DNA of 64,000 nucleotides from Sipunculus nudus (GCA_026874595.1 CM049309.1:678501-742500), one strand, 5' to 3'. Numbered from the stretch's first letter, positions 24,298-36,300 are shown. Notes: generated by a model not told the origin, from the letters alone. Made by a program: numbers and translations.

Positions 24298-24357
24298 CAG
24301 ATAGCTAGATAGATAGCTAGGTAGATACCTTGATAGATACCTAGATAGAGAGATAAT

Positions 24358-24390
<33 letters not shown>

Positions 24391-24466
24391 AATAGCATGG
24401 TAGATAGCTAGATAGATATAAATAGATAGATAGAAAGATAGCTAGGTGGATAGATAGATAACACCA
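24298..24466. repeat. (GATA)n-type microsatellite
   Basis: Imperfect TAGA/GATA units interrupted by 'gctag', 'catgg' and 'ccttg'; purest at about 24363-24392. Confidence 0.9.
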
Positions 24467-25116
24467 CAGCCTAAATATGGAGAAATTACACGAGAAAAAT
24501 CCAATATTGTGGCCTGAACAGCAATCACTTTACAACCGTCGGTCACAGAGAAACGAAATTTCCCACCATATATAGAAAGAGGGGAAGCAAAATGAGGATG
24601 AAGCAAGTCTATTGGAAGTATTTTATTAGTCACTGATAAACCAGAAATGTCCATATAATTAATATCGCCGGGTAGCAGTCCAGGCCAGTGGTGGATACAG
24701 GAATTTAGAATAGGGGGAGCCCACATTGCTAGGCCGCGAACCGCCCGAGGGGGGATGAGGGATATAATGCATTATAAAGCAAGACGTACATTGTAACCGT
24801 TCAATACACTTGGTCTTAAATTTTCGTTATGTGTACTATGCGCCCCCTAACCCCCCCCCCCCCCCCCCCAATATCCGCCCCTGCAGCCAGTTTCTGGTAT
24901 GTTGATAAACAGACCATCTACGAGAAGTGTAAATTAATAAAAAAATATATGATGGGTACACACTGTAGGGCGTCTTCTGACTTCTTTTACTTTCGCGTAT
25001 ATTATCCTAGTATATGACTATCGTATGACATACACAATGATGTTCAGCGTCTATATATAAGAGACTGCGTCTTTTTACAGTACTATTCTGGAAAATGAAA
25101 CAAATCTGCTGCAACT

Positions 25117-25295
25117 TCAAGCGCAACCACAGGCGTCCACAGACATGTCGGCCAAGTGAACTCTCTTGTAGCTCCCGTCTAGATGGTAAAAGATGGACAT
25201 ACCAAGCAGTCTTTTCGGAGCGCAACATGGTTCTAGGCCTTTTCGTTTCAGTAACTGCATTACGAGCGTGTGGTTATACATGGGATTCAGCAAAC
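25117..25295 (-). CDS. activin-like gene 2, exon 3 (C-terminal half of ligand domain)
   Basis: Acceptor tatttgcag precedes 25295. Two bases complete the split Gly codon. It encodes LLNPMYNHTLVMQLL, then EPCCAPKRLLGMSIFYH and a terminal CGCA, with TGA at 25119-25117. Length (179 bases) and phase equal exon 3 of gene 1. This exon is hidden in a frame without a Met, so it is easily missed by ORF calling. Confidence 0.92.
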
Positions 25296-28200
25296 CTGCA
25301 AATAAAAATATTCATATTTTATTATTATGCTCTTCTTCTGAAGAGTGCCACACACTCTGAGCATGTGGTTCGCAACTAATTAGTAATAAAATGCCTGATA
25401 AATACTTAATTTAGTTCATTCTACATGTTCATATTACATCATATATACTCCGTATATATTCATAAATGCGAGTTAAAGATTTTAAAATTAATAAAATGAA
25501 CGTAAAAAGGAAATAATTACAAGCGCGATTGAATTATCAGTTAATGAATAACTTCAGTAAATGCATCCATCATTCGATATTATGTTACAGCACTATATTT
25601 GCAACGCTGACGAAAATACTGCAGCCCAAAAGACAGTCCATAGAAAACGCGATGACAAAATCACAGACGCTAGTTTGGCCGCGTAATTCAGGGAAAGATC
25701 CCAATGAATGACAATGTTACTTAAAACACCCTCAGTTTAGCTGGGCGGTGTCTGTTAAACAGACGGCACTGACTACCCGCCTCAGATAAACTCTCTTAGT
25801 CGGTAATGATGGTACGACGAATGTAAATTATTCATACATTTTGCCACCAGATGGCAGAACCTGCAAGTCTAATAAGCTGTTAGCAGACCGACTGGGTCAG
25901 TCTATCTGTGAATTTAATATAGCTGGCAAAATAGTACGGCATATACCCACTCTAGGTGTGAATAGCTGGCAAAATAGTACCGCATTTACTTAGTCTTGAC
26001 GTGAGTACCTGGCAAAATAATAACGCATATACCAACTCCAGCGGTAAACAGCTGGCAAAATAGTACGGCATATACCAACTCTAGCTGAGAATAGTTGGAA
26101 AATAGTACCGCATATACCCAGAGCCGTGAGTAGCTGGCAAAATAATACGATGAACATATAGCTTGTGTCGCTTTTCACCTGATAAAGTGCTTGGTTCGCT
26201 GACCCTAACATGGAGGCTTTTAGCCTTAGCCTTTAGAGTTTTTAAAATCATCTGATTTTTTTTATTATCTTACAATTTCATTTATTATCGGCAATGCCAA
26301 TATTTGCCTTGATGAATAGAGGGATGCGACATCTCAATAAATGATTGTTGTATTTTCCGTGATTTATACACATACTAGCATTTAGTTATTCTTGGGTGCA
26401 AGAACAGGCCCCATGATTTGGAGAATATAGGTAACAGTGACCTAATTTCAGTTGTCCAGGGAGATTTTCTATGGACCTTCGTAGGTGTTTAGTTAGAAGA
26501 TTCCAGGTCCAGCGGTAACAGTTTGTGCCCTGTTAACAGCCGGACGGACAGACAGTAGGACTGACGGACGACGTACAAAGACTGATCGTTAAAGCTAAGT
26601 TAAAACAAACCTAAAAAAAAAACCGGGGCGGAGTATCGATTCCATGTTCTTCATTCACAGATGGATAAATGTCAGACCGGACCCCAAGCGACCTGCTGTA
26701 AAAGCTTTCCATTTACAACCTATCAACGGCGTGGCACTAAATTATTTTTTGCATGCATATAAAATTGAACCAAATGGTTCCGCCTGACACAAAACTAACT
26801 CGCGTTACGGTTCCTAGCCGCATATTATAAGCTGTTTAATCAAGCTCAGCGGACACTGTTTAGTGGTCTTCCTCTCCATCACAGTCCACGTTTGTTATAT
26901 TGCAAGAGAACACCTTTTGTTTACATTTCTCATACACATGCTTAAAAATATTTCTAATTCCGTAAAGTCCTTACCACAAAAAAACCCATGTTATTGTTAT
27001 TTGTCTTGAAACAATTCTTATCCAACACACTTGAACTGGCTACCTTGTCCGCCTCACTAGATGTTTAACTTATGCCGCTGATGTATTTAGAAGCCCCGGT
27101 GCATTGTTGGTTTCAGATTTTGACTCCAACAATCCCCAAACAGCAGTCATACTCTTGTGAGTCCGAGTCTGCGCGGTATGCGAGACTGCTCAAGGCATCC
27201 TGGCGGGACGGTACCTAGAGTCGTCATCACTATTAATCGAGCCTTTTAAATCAGTTGAAAACAAACGCCCTTGTTTTGACATGGCCGAACTGATTGTAAA
27301 AGGCTGATGCGTCGTAAATGCTCGAGATAAGTAAATTTTTTTTAACTAATGTGGTAATCATGGGCATTGGTGAAGGCGTAATGGAGGCTAAATCCATTCG
27401 AATAGTACAGAAAAAAGGGGTTAGGGTCGTTCAGAGAAGCGCGATGAAAGAAAAAACATACAGATATCTAGAATTATATTAGCGAAAAGGACAAACAAAC
27501 AGACATCCAGAATTTTATTATAGAAAAGGACGGATAGACGGACATCCTGAATTATATTTTAGAAAAGGACAAATAGACAGACATCCAGAATTATATTAAA
27601 ATAAAGGACAAATAGACAGACATCAAGAATTATATTATAGATTTACTTTATTCACATGCTAAGTTAATTTGAGGTCGACTTTTCGTCGATTTCGACTTGT
27701 GACTTTAGCTCGTATTGTTCATGTCACCGAATATTCATGATTTTTAAAAGAAACCGCTACTTGGTTATATGGGGAATACCAATAATAATGTTTGTTTTAC
27801 ATTACCTGATTCCCATTACGGAAAGTAAATATTCCCACGATATTCCACTGCCTTTTAACTGCCGCACGAGCTGAAGTCTATAAGCTGATATTTAACACAT
27901 CTGAAAATCATTTTAATGTGGTTTCCCAATAATCTTCTCAACTAAAACAAGGCTTACAGGCCTAATGCAAACCTGTGCAAAGTTTGGGAGTATGAAACGA
28001 GGTTTATTTTTAAAATTTAATATTGATCCTCTTATGTTCTGCATATCTTCCTTAGTCATTATGATTTCAGCAAAATGGACGTTTCGGACCTGCAAGTTTC
28101 GGACTAGGACATTTTAAAACTGGGATGTATCAGTCAGGATATTTCGGATATGTTCTTTTGCCAGGATGATTATTAGGACAGATGAACGGACAATTTGGCA

Positions 28201-31200
28201 GCATGGTTTCATAGAAGAACATTTTTTAATGTTTTTTAGCTTCTTCCCTATAAAATATAAGAAAATGCAGTTAGCCAAGAAATAAGCAAAATCCAATAGA
28301 ATTTTTTAGCTATGACGCACGACGGAAAACGGACGACGTCCTACCATTGCATAAGCTCACTGATTCACTAACAATGCAAACCAAGTTTTTTCAAACAGTT
28401 GAAAGATATACTTCCAATAGTTCTAATCTGGGCATTCTGCATCTAGACGATGTGTCTAGACGCCTAGACACATTGTCTAGACACCAGACACAGCCAGGTC
28501 AGTTGCCATGGTGATGTCTGGACCCAACCTGGTTGTACTGAGTGACCTCTTGACTTGGCTGCTGAAACTCAGCATGTTGCAAAATCTGTTTTCAAACACA
28601 GAAAGCCTTTTTCAATTGGCTACACTGCTTTTTCTAAGCTGCATTTACCCTATCTATTCTTATAAAATCAACAGAACCCTACCATAGAATAATTCTTGTA
28701 AAGTTTAAACCAATCAGCTTAACTGTTTCATCATAAAACAGTGTATAAGCTAGAAGAGTCTAAAATTTCATTTTCGCTTGTAAAAAACAGATCAATGTAG
28801 GTGGTACCCCAAATACCTTAATTTCATATGTGACATATGTGAAAAAAATTTGGTGATGCTAGCTTCAGCCATTTCTGAGATTTTAATTTTAGTGCGCTTT
28901 TTTGGACAGATGACTACGTTCAACCTACTGTAACTCGGCCAAAAATCTCCGAACTGGAATCATACGACTAAACTTGAGAAAGATTGTTCCAGGGATAATT
29001 TCTGTGAAATATTGGACAATTTGGCTGGACAGTTTCGGAGAAGAAGATTTTTAAAGGTTTTTTAGTTTTTTTCCCTATAAAATCGAAGTTAATACAGATA
29101 CCCAAAAATAAGCTCAATCAGATGAAGTTTGACATATAACTAATTCTTACATGCAATTGGGAGGTGCTAGCTCTGACGGTTTCTGAGATAGCAGTGGTTA
29201 ACGTACGGACGACGGTGGACGGCGGACGGACGACGCTGCACCATCGCATAAGCTCACATGTTCGCTAAGAAGGTGAGATGGAGCCTGCAAGGTTGATGTT
29301 AAAACTGCATTCTGTACACAAATTGTATTCTGTCCTAATTTATCTTTGCTTAACGCCCGTTTCAAACGTCCCTGCAAACAATGCATATTTGTTGAAATCA
29401 GCATGTTTGCAACAGCTTTGCAGCATGTTAATTCACTAGTTGTCAGACAATTTCTAGTCTGACATCGTTTGGAAAAGCCGGCCCCACAAATGAAGATCGT
29501 AGCTCTTCGTGATTAAAGATCCTTAGATTACATATATCTGAGTGATAACAGGTGGCATTTTACTAAATCAGGTTACCCCCCTCTGCTATGAAACCCTAAA
29601 GAGGTTAGTGAAGGTACGTGGATAAATTGCCTTAGTGAAAATTTAAGCAAGAAGCCTTCACATACGTAAATTTTCTGAATTTCAATAGTTTTCAATATAC
29701 TTCCACTGTATACATTAATAAACTCCTATTCAATAATATGTCATATTCTAATCCCACCTAAAAATGGCAGAGTGGAGGTGACGTACAGCATATTGTTTAA
29801 TAATTGTCCTGTACCATGACTGCATGAGACGAGCTCCGACTTAAGGATGTAACTTGTGTAAGGAATGTCAACTCGTGACATGACCACAACAAGTAATATA
29901 AGAGCATCCTTTACTGATATATTGTCTAGCGTTGATTAACAAATCCTCACCTGATCCTGGGCCTTTGCATGACCCCCTGCAGTAGTAGTCGTCGTAACGC
30001 TTGGGATATAGGACCCAGTCCCACTCGATTTCTCTGAAATTGAAGCTGATGTGGTCCCGACAGCAAGTCGTGATCCCCGCGGCACAGTCCTGGTCTGCCG
30101 AACGTTTATTACGGAAATGGTCCAGTCGGAAGTGAACCGCTAGGAACGGCCGGAACGCACCTTTAACAGATATAGGTAATGTTTCAAAACCCTTTCCTGA
30201 GCATGTATTACATTTTATGATGATTCCATACTTGGTCGCCGGCGCCACTGTCCAGTTTTGTATGTATCTTCCGATTTCAAACTTCATCCAGTTTCCGTGA
30301 TGTGTTGGTTGCCCTTCACCGATTGCAACAGTGTTATTTTGTCCGGGAAACCAACGTGCGATGAGAAAGTCACTGTCTGGTTGACTTTCATCAAAATCAG
30401 TTTTTTGTACCCATAATGCCGCTGAACTGATCACGTGACCAAACGACAGAGCCGTGGATTTGAACAGAAAACAAGCAGCCGGTTTGTCAGCGTAACAGGA
30501 AGCGGAACCTGTGAAGGGAGTATAATATTTACTAAGTCCTATAATAGGATAAAATTATTCATCGAATGAACTTCAGTTTTCACCATGTATAAATGTACAT
30601 ATTATTATCAATGTTTAACTAGATTAGTGCATTACTTGAATTTGCTTTCCTTAGCTAAACTTTTCCTTATGTGTTTTGTATGGAAATCAGTTATACTTAT
30701 ATTCAGTAGTTGTATCACTCGCTCCAGTGACTTGAAAACTTTAGGCAACTTACAACTTACAACTTACTTAGTCTCACCATGATATAAAAACTCTGCAAGT
30801 CAGCACTTAAACATGGCAGAAGTTTTAATAGCTGATGATAAAATTATTGCTGGCACTTGTGGGAACCCCACAGATACTGCCTGACATTCGTATTTAATGG
30901 ATAGTTGCAGGAATAGCGCGTGTTAAGCCGCATTTTATGTGTGTTACAAAGTGCATTTTATTTTAGCAGTGCGTTAGAGTTGTGTTTCTGATATGAATAC
31001 CGTCTTAAACTAACAGGTTATTTAGGCTTTCGATAGGATTCCAATTTATTTACTTTGCAAGCTGAAATGATATGAAAGAATAATGTCATATTTCGGTTTC
31101 CTGGATATTAGGTTTCCTCTACAGACTCTCTTAATTTTTTCATACACAATCCAGGAAAGATAAGAGAATATGTTCATATTGTGGCATTACTTCTCATGGA

Positions 31201-31787
31201 CTTTGACGAAATTTCAACCGGAACCATTTTTCTCACATCGTAAAATTCTGAGAAACGTCTTTTCACTTTTAGTAAATTTGTAAACATCAGAAATGCATAC
31301 ATATAACGAATTAGAACACATGCATGTAAGTCACACAGAAAATATAATTATACCTATGTTAAGTCATACTGAAAATATAATTAGACTTACGGTGTTCAGG
31401 CAGAAGCACGACATCTGTGGTTTTTCCGAATCTTTCGGCCGGCTCCGAAAGCTCCTCTGGAACTTTATGGCGTTCGTGCAACTGCTGAAAGAAAGTATCC
31501 GGCATTTTAGGGTGTGCCCCGTTCATTACTGGAGGGGCAGACAATCTCAGTTTCTGTAAGATCTTGGCTTTAACAAGTTCGATTCGCAATTTTCGCAGTT
31601 TTTCTTCAGGAATGTTAGAGGCGGCACATCTTGGACACATCCCCACTGAAGTAACATCACGGCGTCTTTCAGCATCAATCGATATGACGATATAGCATAC
31701 CCACAAATAGAAAAGTATTGTTTCAGCACTATAGGTCGAAAATATGTGACGCGTCATGTTAGTAATTTTAGTAAACTCTTGCAACAT
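25117..31787 (-). CDS. activin/inhibin-beta-like TGF-beta ligand, gene 2 (3 exons)
   Basis: Secreted TGF-beta-superfamily ligand, paralogue of gene 1. Exons on the minus strand are 31787-31391, 30508-29951 and 25295-25117; both introns are GT-AG and phase 1, giving 377 residues (367 if translation begins at the second Met, 31757, right before the hydrophobic segment). The prodomain has CPRC and the helix KLRKLRIELVKAKILQKL. Further on it has CNTC and a RPFLAV block, as in inhibin-beta chains. The furin-type site RNKR is at 265-268. The mature domain of 109 residues has nine cysteines and ends in ACGCA. NNT and NWT in the prodomain and NHT in the ligand are possible glycosylation sites. The loop between the fifth Cys and CC is four residues longer than in gene 1. 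Same strand, structure and order as gene 1, so a tandem duplicate. Well diverged, so the duplication is old. Confidence 0.9.
25920..26150. repeat. ~48-bp degenerate tandem repeat, about 5-6 copies
   Basis: The core 'agctggcaaaatagtacggc' and 'atataccaactct' recurs at roughly 48-bp spacing with substitutions. Confidence 0.75.
26385..26610 (+). mobile_element. pearl-like element, 3' fragment
   Basis: One core unit ('ggtaacagtgacctaatttc', 'ggtccagcggtaacagtttg') is followed by an ACGG/ACAG-type stretch at 26540-26575 and a decayed right end ('agctaagtta'). The left end is absent. Confidence 0.65.
27440..27645. repeat. ~47-bp tandem repeat, 4 copies
   Basis: Units of 'aaaaggacaaatagacagac' followed by 'atccagaattatatt' are repeated four times with small differences. 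Confidence 0.75.
28100..29265 (+). mobile_element. second non-autonomous repeat family with GACGG-rich tail
   Basis: Two diverged copies of one block are present (about 28170-28365 and 29000-29262). Each has 'ttttttagctt/ttttcccta', 'aaataagc' and an ACGG/ACGAC-rich run, and ends 'ccatcgcataagctcac' or 'ccattgcataagctcac'. Architecture is like the pearl elements but the core and ends differ. No coding capacity. Confidence 0.55.
29951..30508 (-). CDS. activin-like gene 2, exon 2 (prodomain, furin site, N-terminal ligand domain)
   Basis: Acceptor ccttcacag precedes 30508 and donor TCAG|GTGAGG follows 29951; 558 bases, phase 1 at both ends. It encodes SASCYADKPAACFLF..., the ISSAALWV segment shared with gene 1 (ISSAVLWI), the C-N-T-C motif, RPFLAV, RNKR and the first five ligand cysteines (DC, TTCC, YYC, GSC). 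Confidence 0.93.
30509..31390 (-). other. intron 1 of activin-like gene 2 (0.9 kb)
   Basis: Donor GTAAGT at 31390, acceptor TTCACAG at 30509. A tenth of the length of the equivalent intron in gene 1, with no recognised repeats. Confidence 0.85.
31391..31787 (-). CDS. activin-like gene 2, exon 1 (signal peptide, prodomain start)
   Basis: It encodes a hydrophobic segment (ETILFYLWVCYIVISI), CPRC and the helix KLRKLRIELVKAKILQKL. It ends LLPEH plus one base before GTAAGT. Two in-frame Met codons (31787 and 31757) are possible starts; the second sits closest to the signal segment. Confidence 0.9.
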
Positions 31788-33875
31788 GTACTAACGAAAG
31801 GAACACAATTATTTGCAGCTGTTTGAATGGTAAATTCAAGAGTAAAGATAATTTCCTTGTCTTCAGATAAAGACGTAGTAAGTTTCTGCGGTCCAAGCAC
31901 GCCTCTCAGCTGTTTTACCGACTCTTATTTTGCCGGTAACCGCAGGCACAGCTGATCGGACTATTACTGAAGCTATGTTGCCAGACGCAGCATTCCACAT
32001 GATACATGATGTATGTCAGTCAACGACCACTCGGTATAAGATGTGCAAAAAGTAATGTTCTCTGGATGGATGAATGAATATATATATACACACACAAGAA
32101 TCAAGTTTCATCCATTGTTCCCACTAAGACCTTGATATGAGACATTCCCCAATATGTTTAGGAACACACATTTCTTAAAGAATCAGATTTAGATTTATGT
32201 TCAGTTTGCCTCTTTCACTCCCAATAAAGTCAATGCCAAGAATGCCAATTTTTATATGTGCGAAATACTATAGGCCTAGTATCATTAAGATACAAAACCT
32301 ACAATACGACCAAACGGAGCAGACGACCGACACCCCGGAACACATGCTCGTGGACAAGATCTATCACCCTTTTATTGATAGGTCCTCATCTTCTAATGTT
32401 ATTTAGTGTTTGCTTGTATCATGTATCCATTTCAAGGCACATTTCATCCAATCATGTATTAAACCACTAGACATGCAAGAACAAACAACCAGTAAATTGC
32501 GTCTGATAAATAAGAACTTTTCTAATATTAGTGGCCTTGCAAGTCTGAATCTGGCATTAAAATTCCTTTTTATTGCTACATAATTTACTTTAGCAGATAC
32601 AAAGTATCAGTTAGCTTGTGTCGTACAAAACCTGGAAGAAAGCTTACACTTTATGTATTTATGAATTCTTAGCAATTCGAAACCTGCTCCGTATGGCGAC
32701 GTAGTTAGCTAGTCTTACAGATCCTTATCTGGTGAGGAAAACCATAAGAGGTTCTCTGATGTCAAGGTCCCACAAGAGCTGCAAAAAGTTCAAGATTGCA
32801 GGAACATCTACCCGCGGGGCATTACATTCGCAATTTGTATGGTAGGCCAATGCCAAGCTTTTCTTCTAAATTTAACAGGACTCATTAGGAGATACAAAGA
32901 TACAATTGCCTGCTGACATGCTGACATACTGATCTACTCTTGGCTGTAAGTGATATGACAGCAGTTACATCATAACTATATGATCACAGTACAAACTGCG
33001 TTTTACTGCAGCCAGTGGCACCGTACCATCAAAGAAGCATTTGTAGGGTAACCATACAATATCCAGCTAGCCCTCACATACAAACATCAAATTGACCGGC
33101 GTATATGTTATGCTCATATCCCCTCCATTCCTAATGTTATTTCTTATTAATTTTGATAAATGGATATAAATCGAGGGGTGGGGGGAGGAGGGATGCAGGC
33201 GGGGAAATAATCGAGCTGATAATCGAACAAAATTACAGCGGTTTTCACTTATATCCTTTAGGCCTTGGGAAACTATGATGAAAACGCGTTAAGAATATCA
33301 AGACAATACCGATTGGGAAACATCCCCGCTCCGCAGAATATTTTTAATGTGTTCGCACTTGTTATTTTATCTTATAAATGTCTCCCCCCCCCCCTTCTTA
33401 CTCACACACACACGCACACAATAGTGTGTGTCTTGCTTCATGTGAAGGTTTTACTTAATTCCTTCGCCTGAGATATGATGTTTCATAAGATTCAAAAGCT
33501 TAAAATATATAAGATGATAAAAAGCCAAACAGGAGAACGAGCCAGGAATTTTGGAACACTTTCCTCACTATATTCCGCATTTCAGAGATAAATGTCATGC
33601 CTTCATCACGCCTGATAAAGTAATGTGCTGAAAGCTCTACGGCAAAATTATTGGAGTCAGCTGAGCTCCTGTCCCCGTAGACAGGTTCGAGTGCTGTTTG
33701 TGAAGTACGTTCACTGTGGCACTTGCCTCAGCTGAAATATACCACTTGCAGCTGTCGGAGGAAGCACCTTCCTTAAATACCTGAATTTGTATATTAGAGG
33801 CTTCTTTTTAAATTATATTTGGTTTAGGTGCCAGCAACATGTTTTGTTAAAATAAAGATAATAAAAGTTGCTTAC
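31788..33875. other. upstream flank of activin-like gene 2, no gene seen
   Basis: Likely includes the promoter of gene 2, but no clear core promoter was identified. Short frames near 32197-32470 contain 'TPEH', faintly like the C-terminus of non-LTR reverse transcriptases, but too little to call. A G-rich run at about 33175-33195 and a C run with (CA)n at 33386-33420 are present. Confidence 0.4.
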
Positions 33876-34055
33876 AGTGGTGGACAATGTATAGATAGCT
33901 GGCCCCTATATTCGAGCCTATCCCTTCCACTGTCATTTTGTATTTAGAAACCCATCCTAGACCTTTATACTGCCACGCATGAACAGGACTGCTGCATCTG
34001 AGAGACACAAAACTATGGATCTCTTCCTTACACCTAGATGGTCCACATGGGGAGC
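33876..34055 (-). CDS. candidate internal exon, possible Ig-like domain
   Basis: 180 bases are bounded on the minus strand by an acceptor (gttcttgcag) before 34055 and a strong donor (CACT|GTAAGC) after 33876. It is open in one frame with phase 1 at both ends, the symmetric phase usual for extracellular modules. The translation has SFVSLRC, then AWQYKG, then YKMTVEGIG and SYLYIVHH. The spacing of Cys, Trp and Tyr recalls an immunoglobulin-like fold (strands B, C, E, F), although the second Cys would lie across the next splice junction. No neighbouring exon was found, so it may belong to a decayed or widely spread gene. Confidence 0.35.
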
Positions 34056-34158
34056 CTGCAAGAACAGCACCGCTACACCTCCTAACCAAAGCACAGCTCG
34101 GTCAAAACCAGGAATCAATATTCCTCCTCCACCGTACTATTACACTCATGAACCAATT

Positions 34159-34160
<2 letters not shown>

Positions 34161-34191
<31 letters not shown>
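34161..34191. repeat. (GA)n microsatellite
   Basis: Fifteen or so uninterrupted GA dinucleotides. Confidence 0.95.
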
Positions 34192-34195
<4 letters not shown>

Positions 34196-34249
34196 CATAA
34201 AATAATGTATATAACTTAACTCCTTTTTCATTTGGAAATTCATTCGATT

Positions 34250-34710
34250 TATTTTCTTATATTTCAAAGATTTGGGTATTCCCCGCCAGTGCCGATTCCA
34301 AAATTTCTCTAGGTCTCACTTATTTTTGAGCAATATTTCAGGTATAACCATATACAAAAATTGTATGCATATTCAAACTTCATTTTATCTTATGTGTTTT
34401 CATAAAGATGCTAAAATTGTCTTTCCTTTAATTCTATATTCCCAACTATTTACAAGTTGAATGCATTTAAAAGCATTGTACAAAAAGGCAAATATTAAGA
34501 CCAGAAGATTAATTTACAAATTTATGTGAAAGATGATATGAAGATGCAAAAATGACACTGCAAGTTCACTCTCACCATAAAACCTGCCACTCATCCCAGC
34601 GGGATTCAAATCTGGACGTCCTTGGTCGTATTAGTTCACAGGAAAAAAAAACATGCAATTGGGTCAACGGGTGAAATAGATGTACTCTCTTACATTCAGT
34701 TCGTCTTGAA
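34250..34710 (+). repeat. diverged direct duplicate, copy 1
   Basis: It shares with 36365-36780 the ordered landmarks 'tttgggt.ttccccg', 'ggtctc.ct', 'agttcacaggaaaaaa', 'gggtcaac/gctcaacgg' and 'cttgaaaa'. Order and spacing agree, so this is one duplicated unit of about 0.45 kb. Confidence 0.6.
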
Positions 34711-36300
34711 AAACCTTCAAGGCCACCCCTTGTATTGTAAGAGCGGAGTTATTTATTAATGGCCGGGGTTATTATACACGTTGGCAGCTGCCATGGTTAA
34801 CATACTCTAGCTGTGTGTTGGCTTTAGTGGATGCTTTATGGTTTTCTATGAAAGGAAAGTGTAAATGTGAGGGCCACTTAACGAACAGCTGTTGGCTTGA
34901 CTTGAGGGGGTAATTTGTTGGATTATGAAGATATGGGATGTTATATATGTTTCCTGCATGGTAGCAAGGTCCTGGCAATAACCGGGACGCAGAGCATTTA
35001 AAAGAGATACATTATCATAAATGTGCTAAGAAATAGCAGGAAAAACTAATGTTTATGATTAATGTATATATCAAATTTAAACAGTTGAAACCTCTCTAAC
35101 GCATTTAATTTTCCAAATTAAAATCAAACACTTCCTGTATCTCATATAAATAACTTTACTACGTTTGCTGTTTTACCGAAATCTTCCATCTCGTCTACGT
35201 AAAAATAAAGAATTTTATCGATTTTGAGGTCACAAGGTCAAAGGTCATGCAAGGCCGTGGACCTATTTTAAGCCAAAGTGTTTGACCTTAACCTTCTTTC
35301 GTTCACATAGGACTCACCTACTAATGAAGGAAGTATCCTCTAAAATGTGAGGTCACAGATAAAAGGTCACAAGGACCACCTTCTTTAAAAAATCTTGTTG
35401 ATGTATTTAAGCCAAGGTTTTCATCCAAAACTTAAGATCTTTATAATTTTGCTCACCTACCACAAAGGGAAGCACCCTATTCATTTTGAGGTCACAAAGC
35501 CACAGGACCGTCTATTGACTTTCACAGTGACCAAGCTTACAGTTGGATTAAACCAGTCTAATAATGCTCTGTGCGAAGGGTTGCTCCGCTTTGCGATGCC
35601 CTTTATGGTTATAAAAGCGTCTCTTCCTGAAGATCTCTTGAACTACATGTGAATTACTGCGAAGCCCTGGAAGACATACGTGCCGAGGACTCCCACCCTG
35701 GTAGCCCTGTTTGCTTCAACTCATAATGTGTGTCTTTATACAGACCCCGGTCCAGGGAGGAGTTGCAGGAATTGCAATCATCTCCGGTCGCAAACCTTGG
35801 AAATATACTAAAAAAGCTAAAAAAAATCACCAATAAAAGTGAATATATTCATCTCAGCTATACCATAATATTAGAAGTTATCTGCGACGGTCTGGTTTTA
35901 CACATTATGTTTTCGTGTTAAAAAAACATGTTTTTGGTTCACGTTTATAATGGATCAGTCCCTCCTCCGCTTTATAGAAATCCTTAATCCGGTCATATTT
36001 TTAAAATGAAATATTTGGCCTACAACACAGATTAAATAAGTTGTTATTAACTTTATAGTGTTTTCATATAATAATTTATAGAATACTTCAATGCGGGAAC
36101 GTCGCTTGTTGCTGGTTTGTTGTCATATCCTATAGTCACAGAGGAATTTTGGTTTAATATTTTACTTTTAACAAATTAAACCGAACATTTCGAACGCCTC
36201 TGGTGTAGGATCCGGTTCTGAATCCCTATACGGATGGTCAACCGGGTGAGAAAAGTCACGCTTAGTTTAATAAAACACAGCTGGTTATCATATACAAGTA
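34711..36300. other. intergenic, no gene seen
   Basis: The short minus-strand frame at 34772-34978 has no domain features. At 35220-35520 there is a stretch with repeated GGTCA half-sites ('gaggtcacaaggtcaaaggt'), resembling the motif-rich stretch at 23.8-24.0 kb. The rest is AT-rich. Confidence 0.4.

Larger units (their letters stand above)
25296..29950 (-). other. intron 2 of activin-like gene 2 (4.7 kb)
   Basis: Donor TCAG|GTGAGG at 29950 and acceptor TTTGCAG at 25296. It contains a 48-bp tandem repeat, a pearl-like fragment, a 47-bp tandem repeat and a second element with tandem cores and a GACGG-rich tail (28.1-29.26 kb). Confidence 0.85.

Noticed and set aside
25095-25379. 94-codon plus-strand frame
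   Set aside because: Antisense shadow of exon 3 of activin-like gene 2, whose true frame gives the CC...CGCA cystine-knot end.
32197-32470. Short plus frames with a 'TPEH' motif recalling the C-terminus of non-LTR reverse transcriptases
   Set aside because: The match is only a few residues, without the surrounding Cys/His pattern or an upstream polymerase domain.
33650-33720. tRNA-like GGTTCGAGT box
   Set aside because: No matching A box or cloverleaf could be folded around it.
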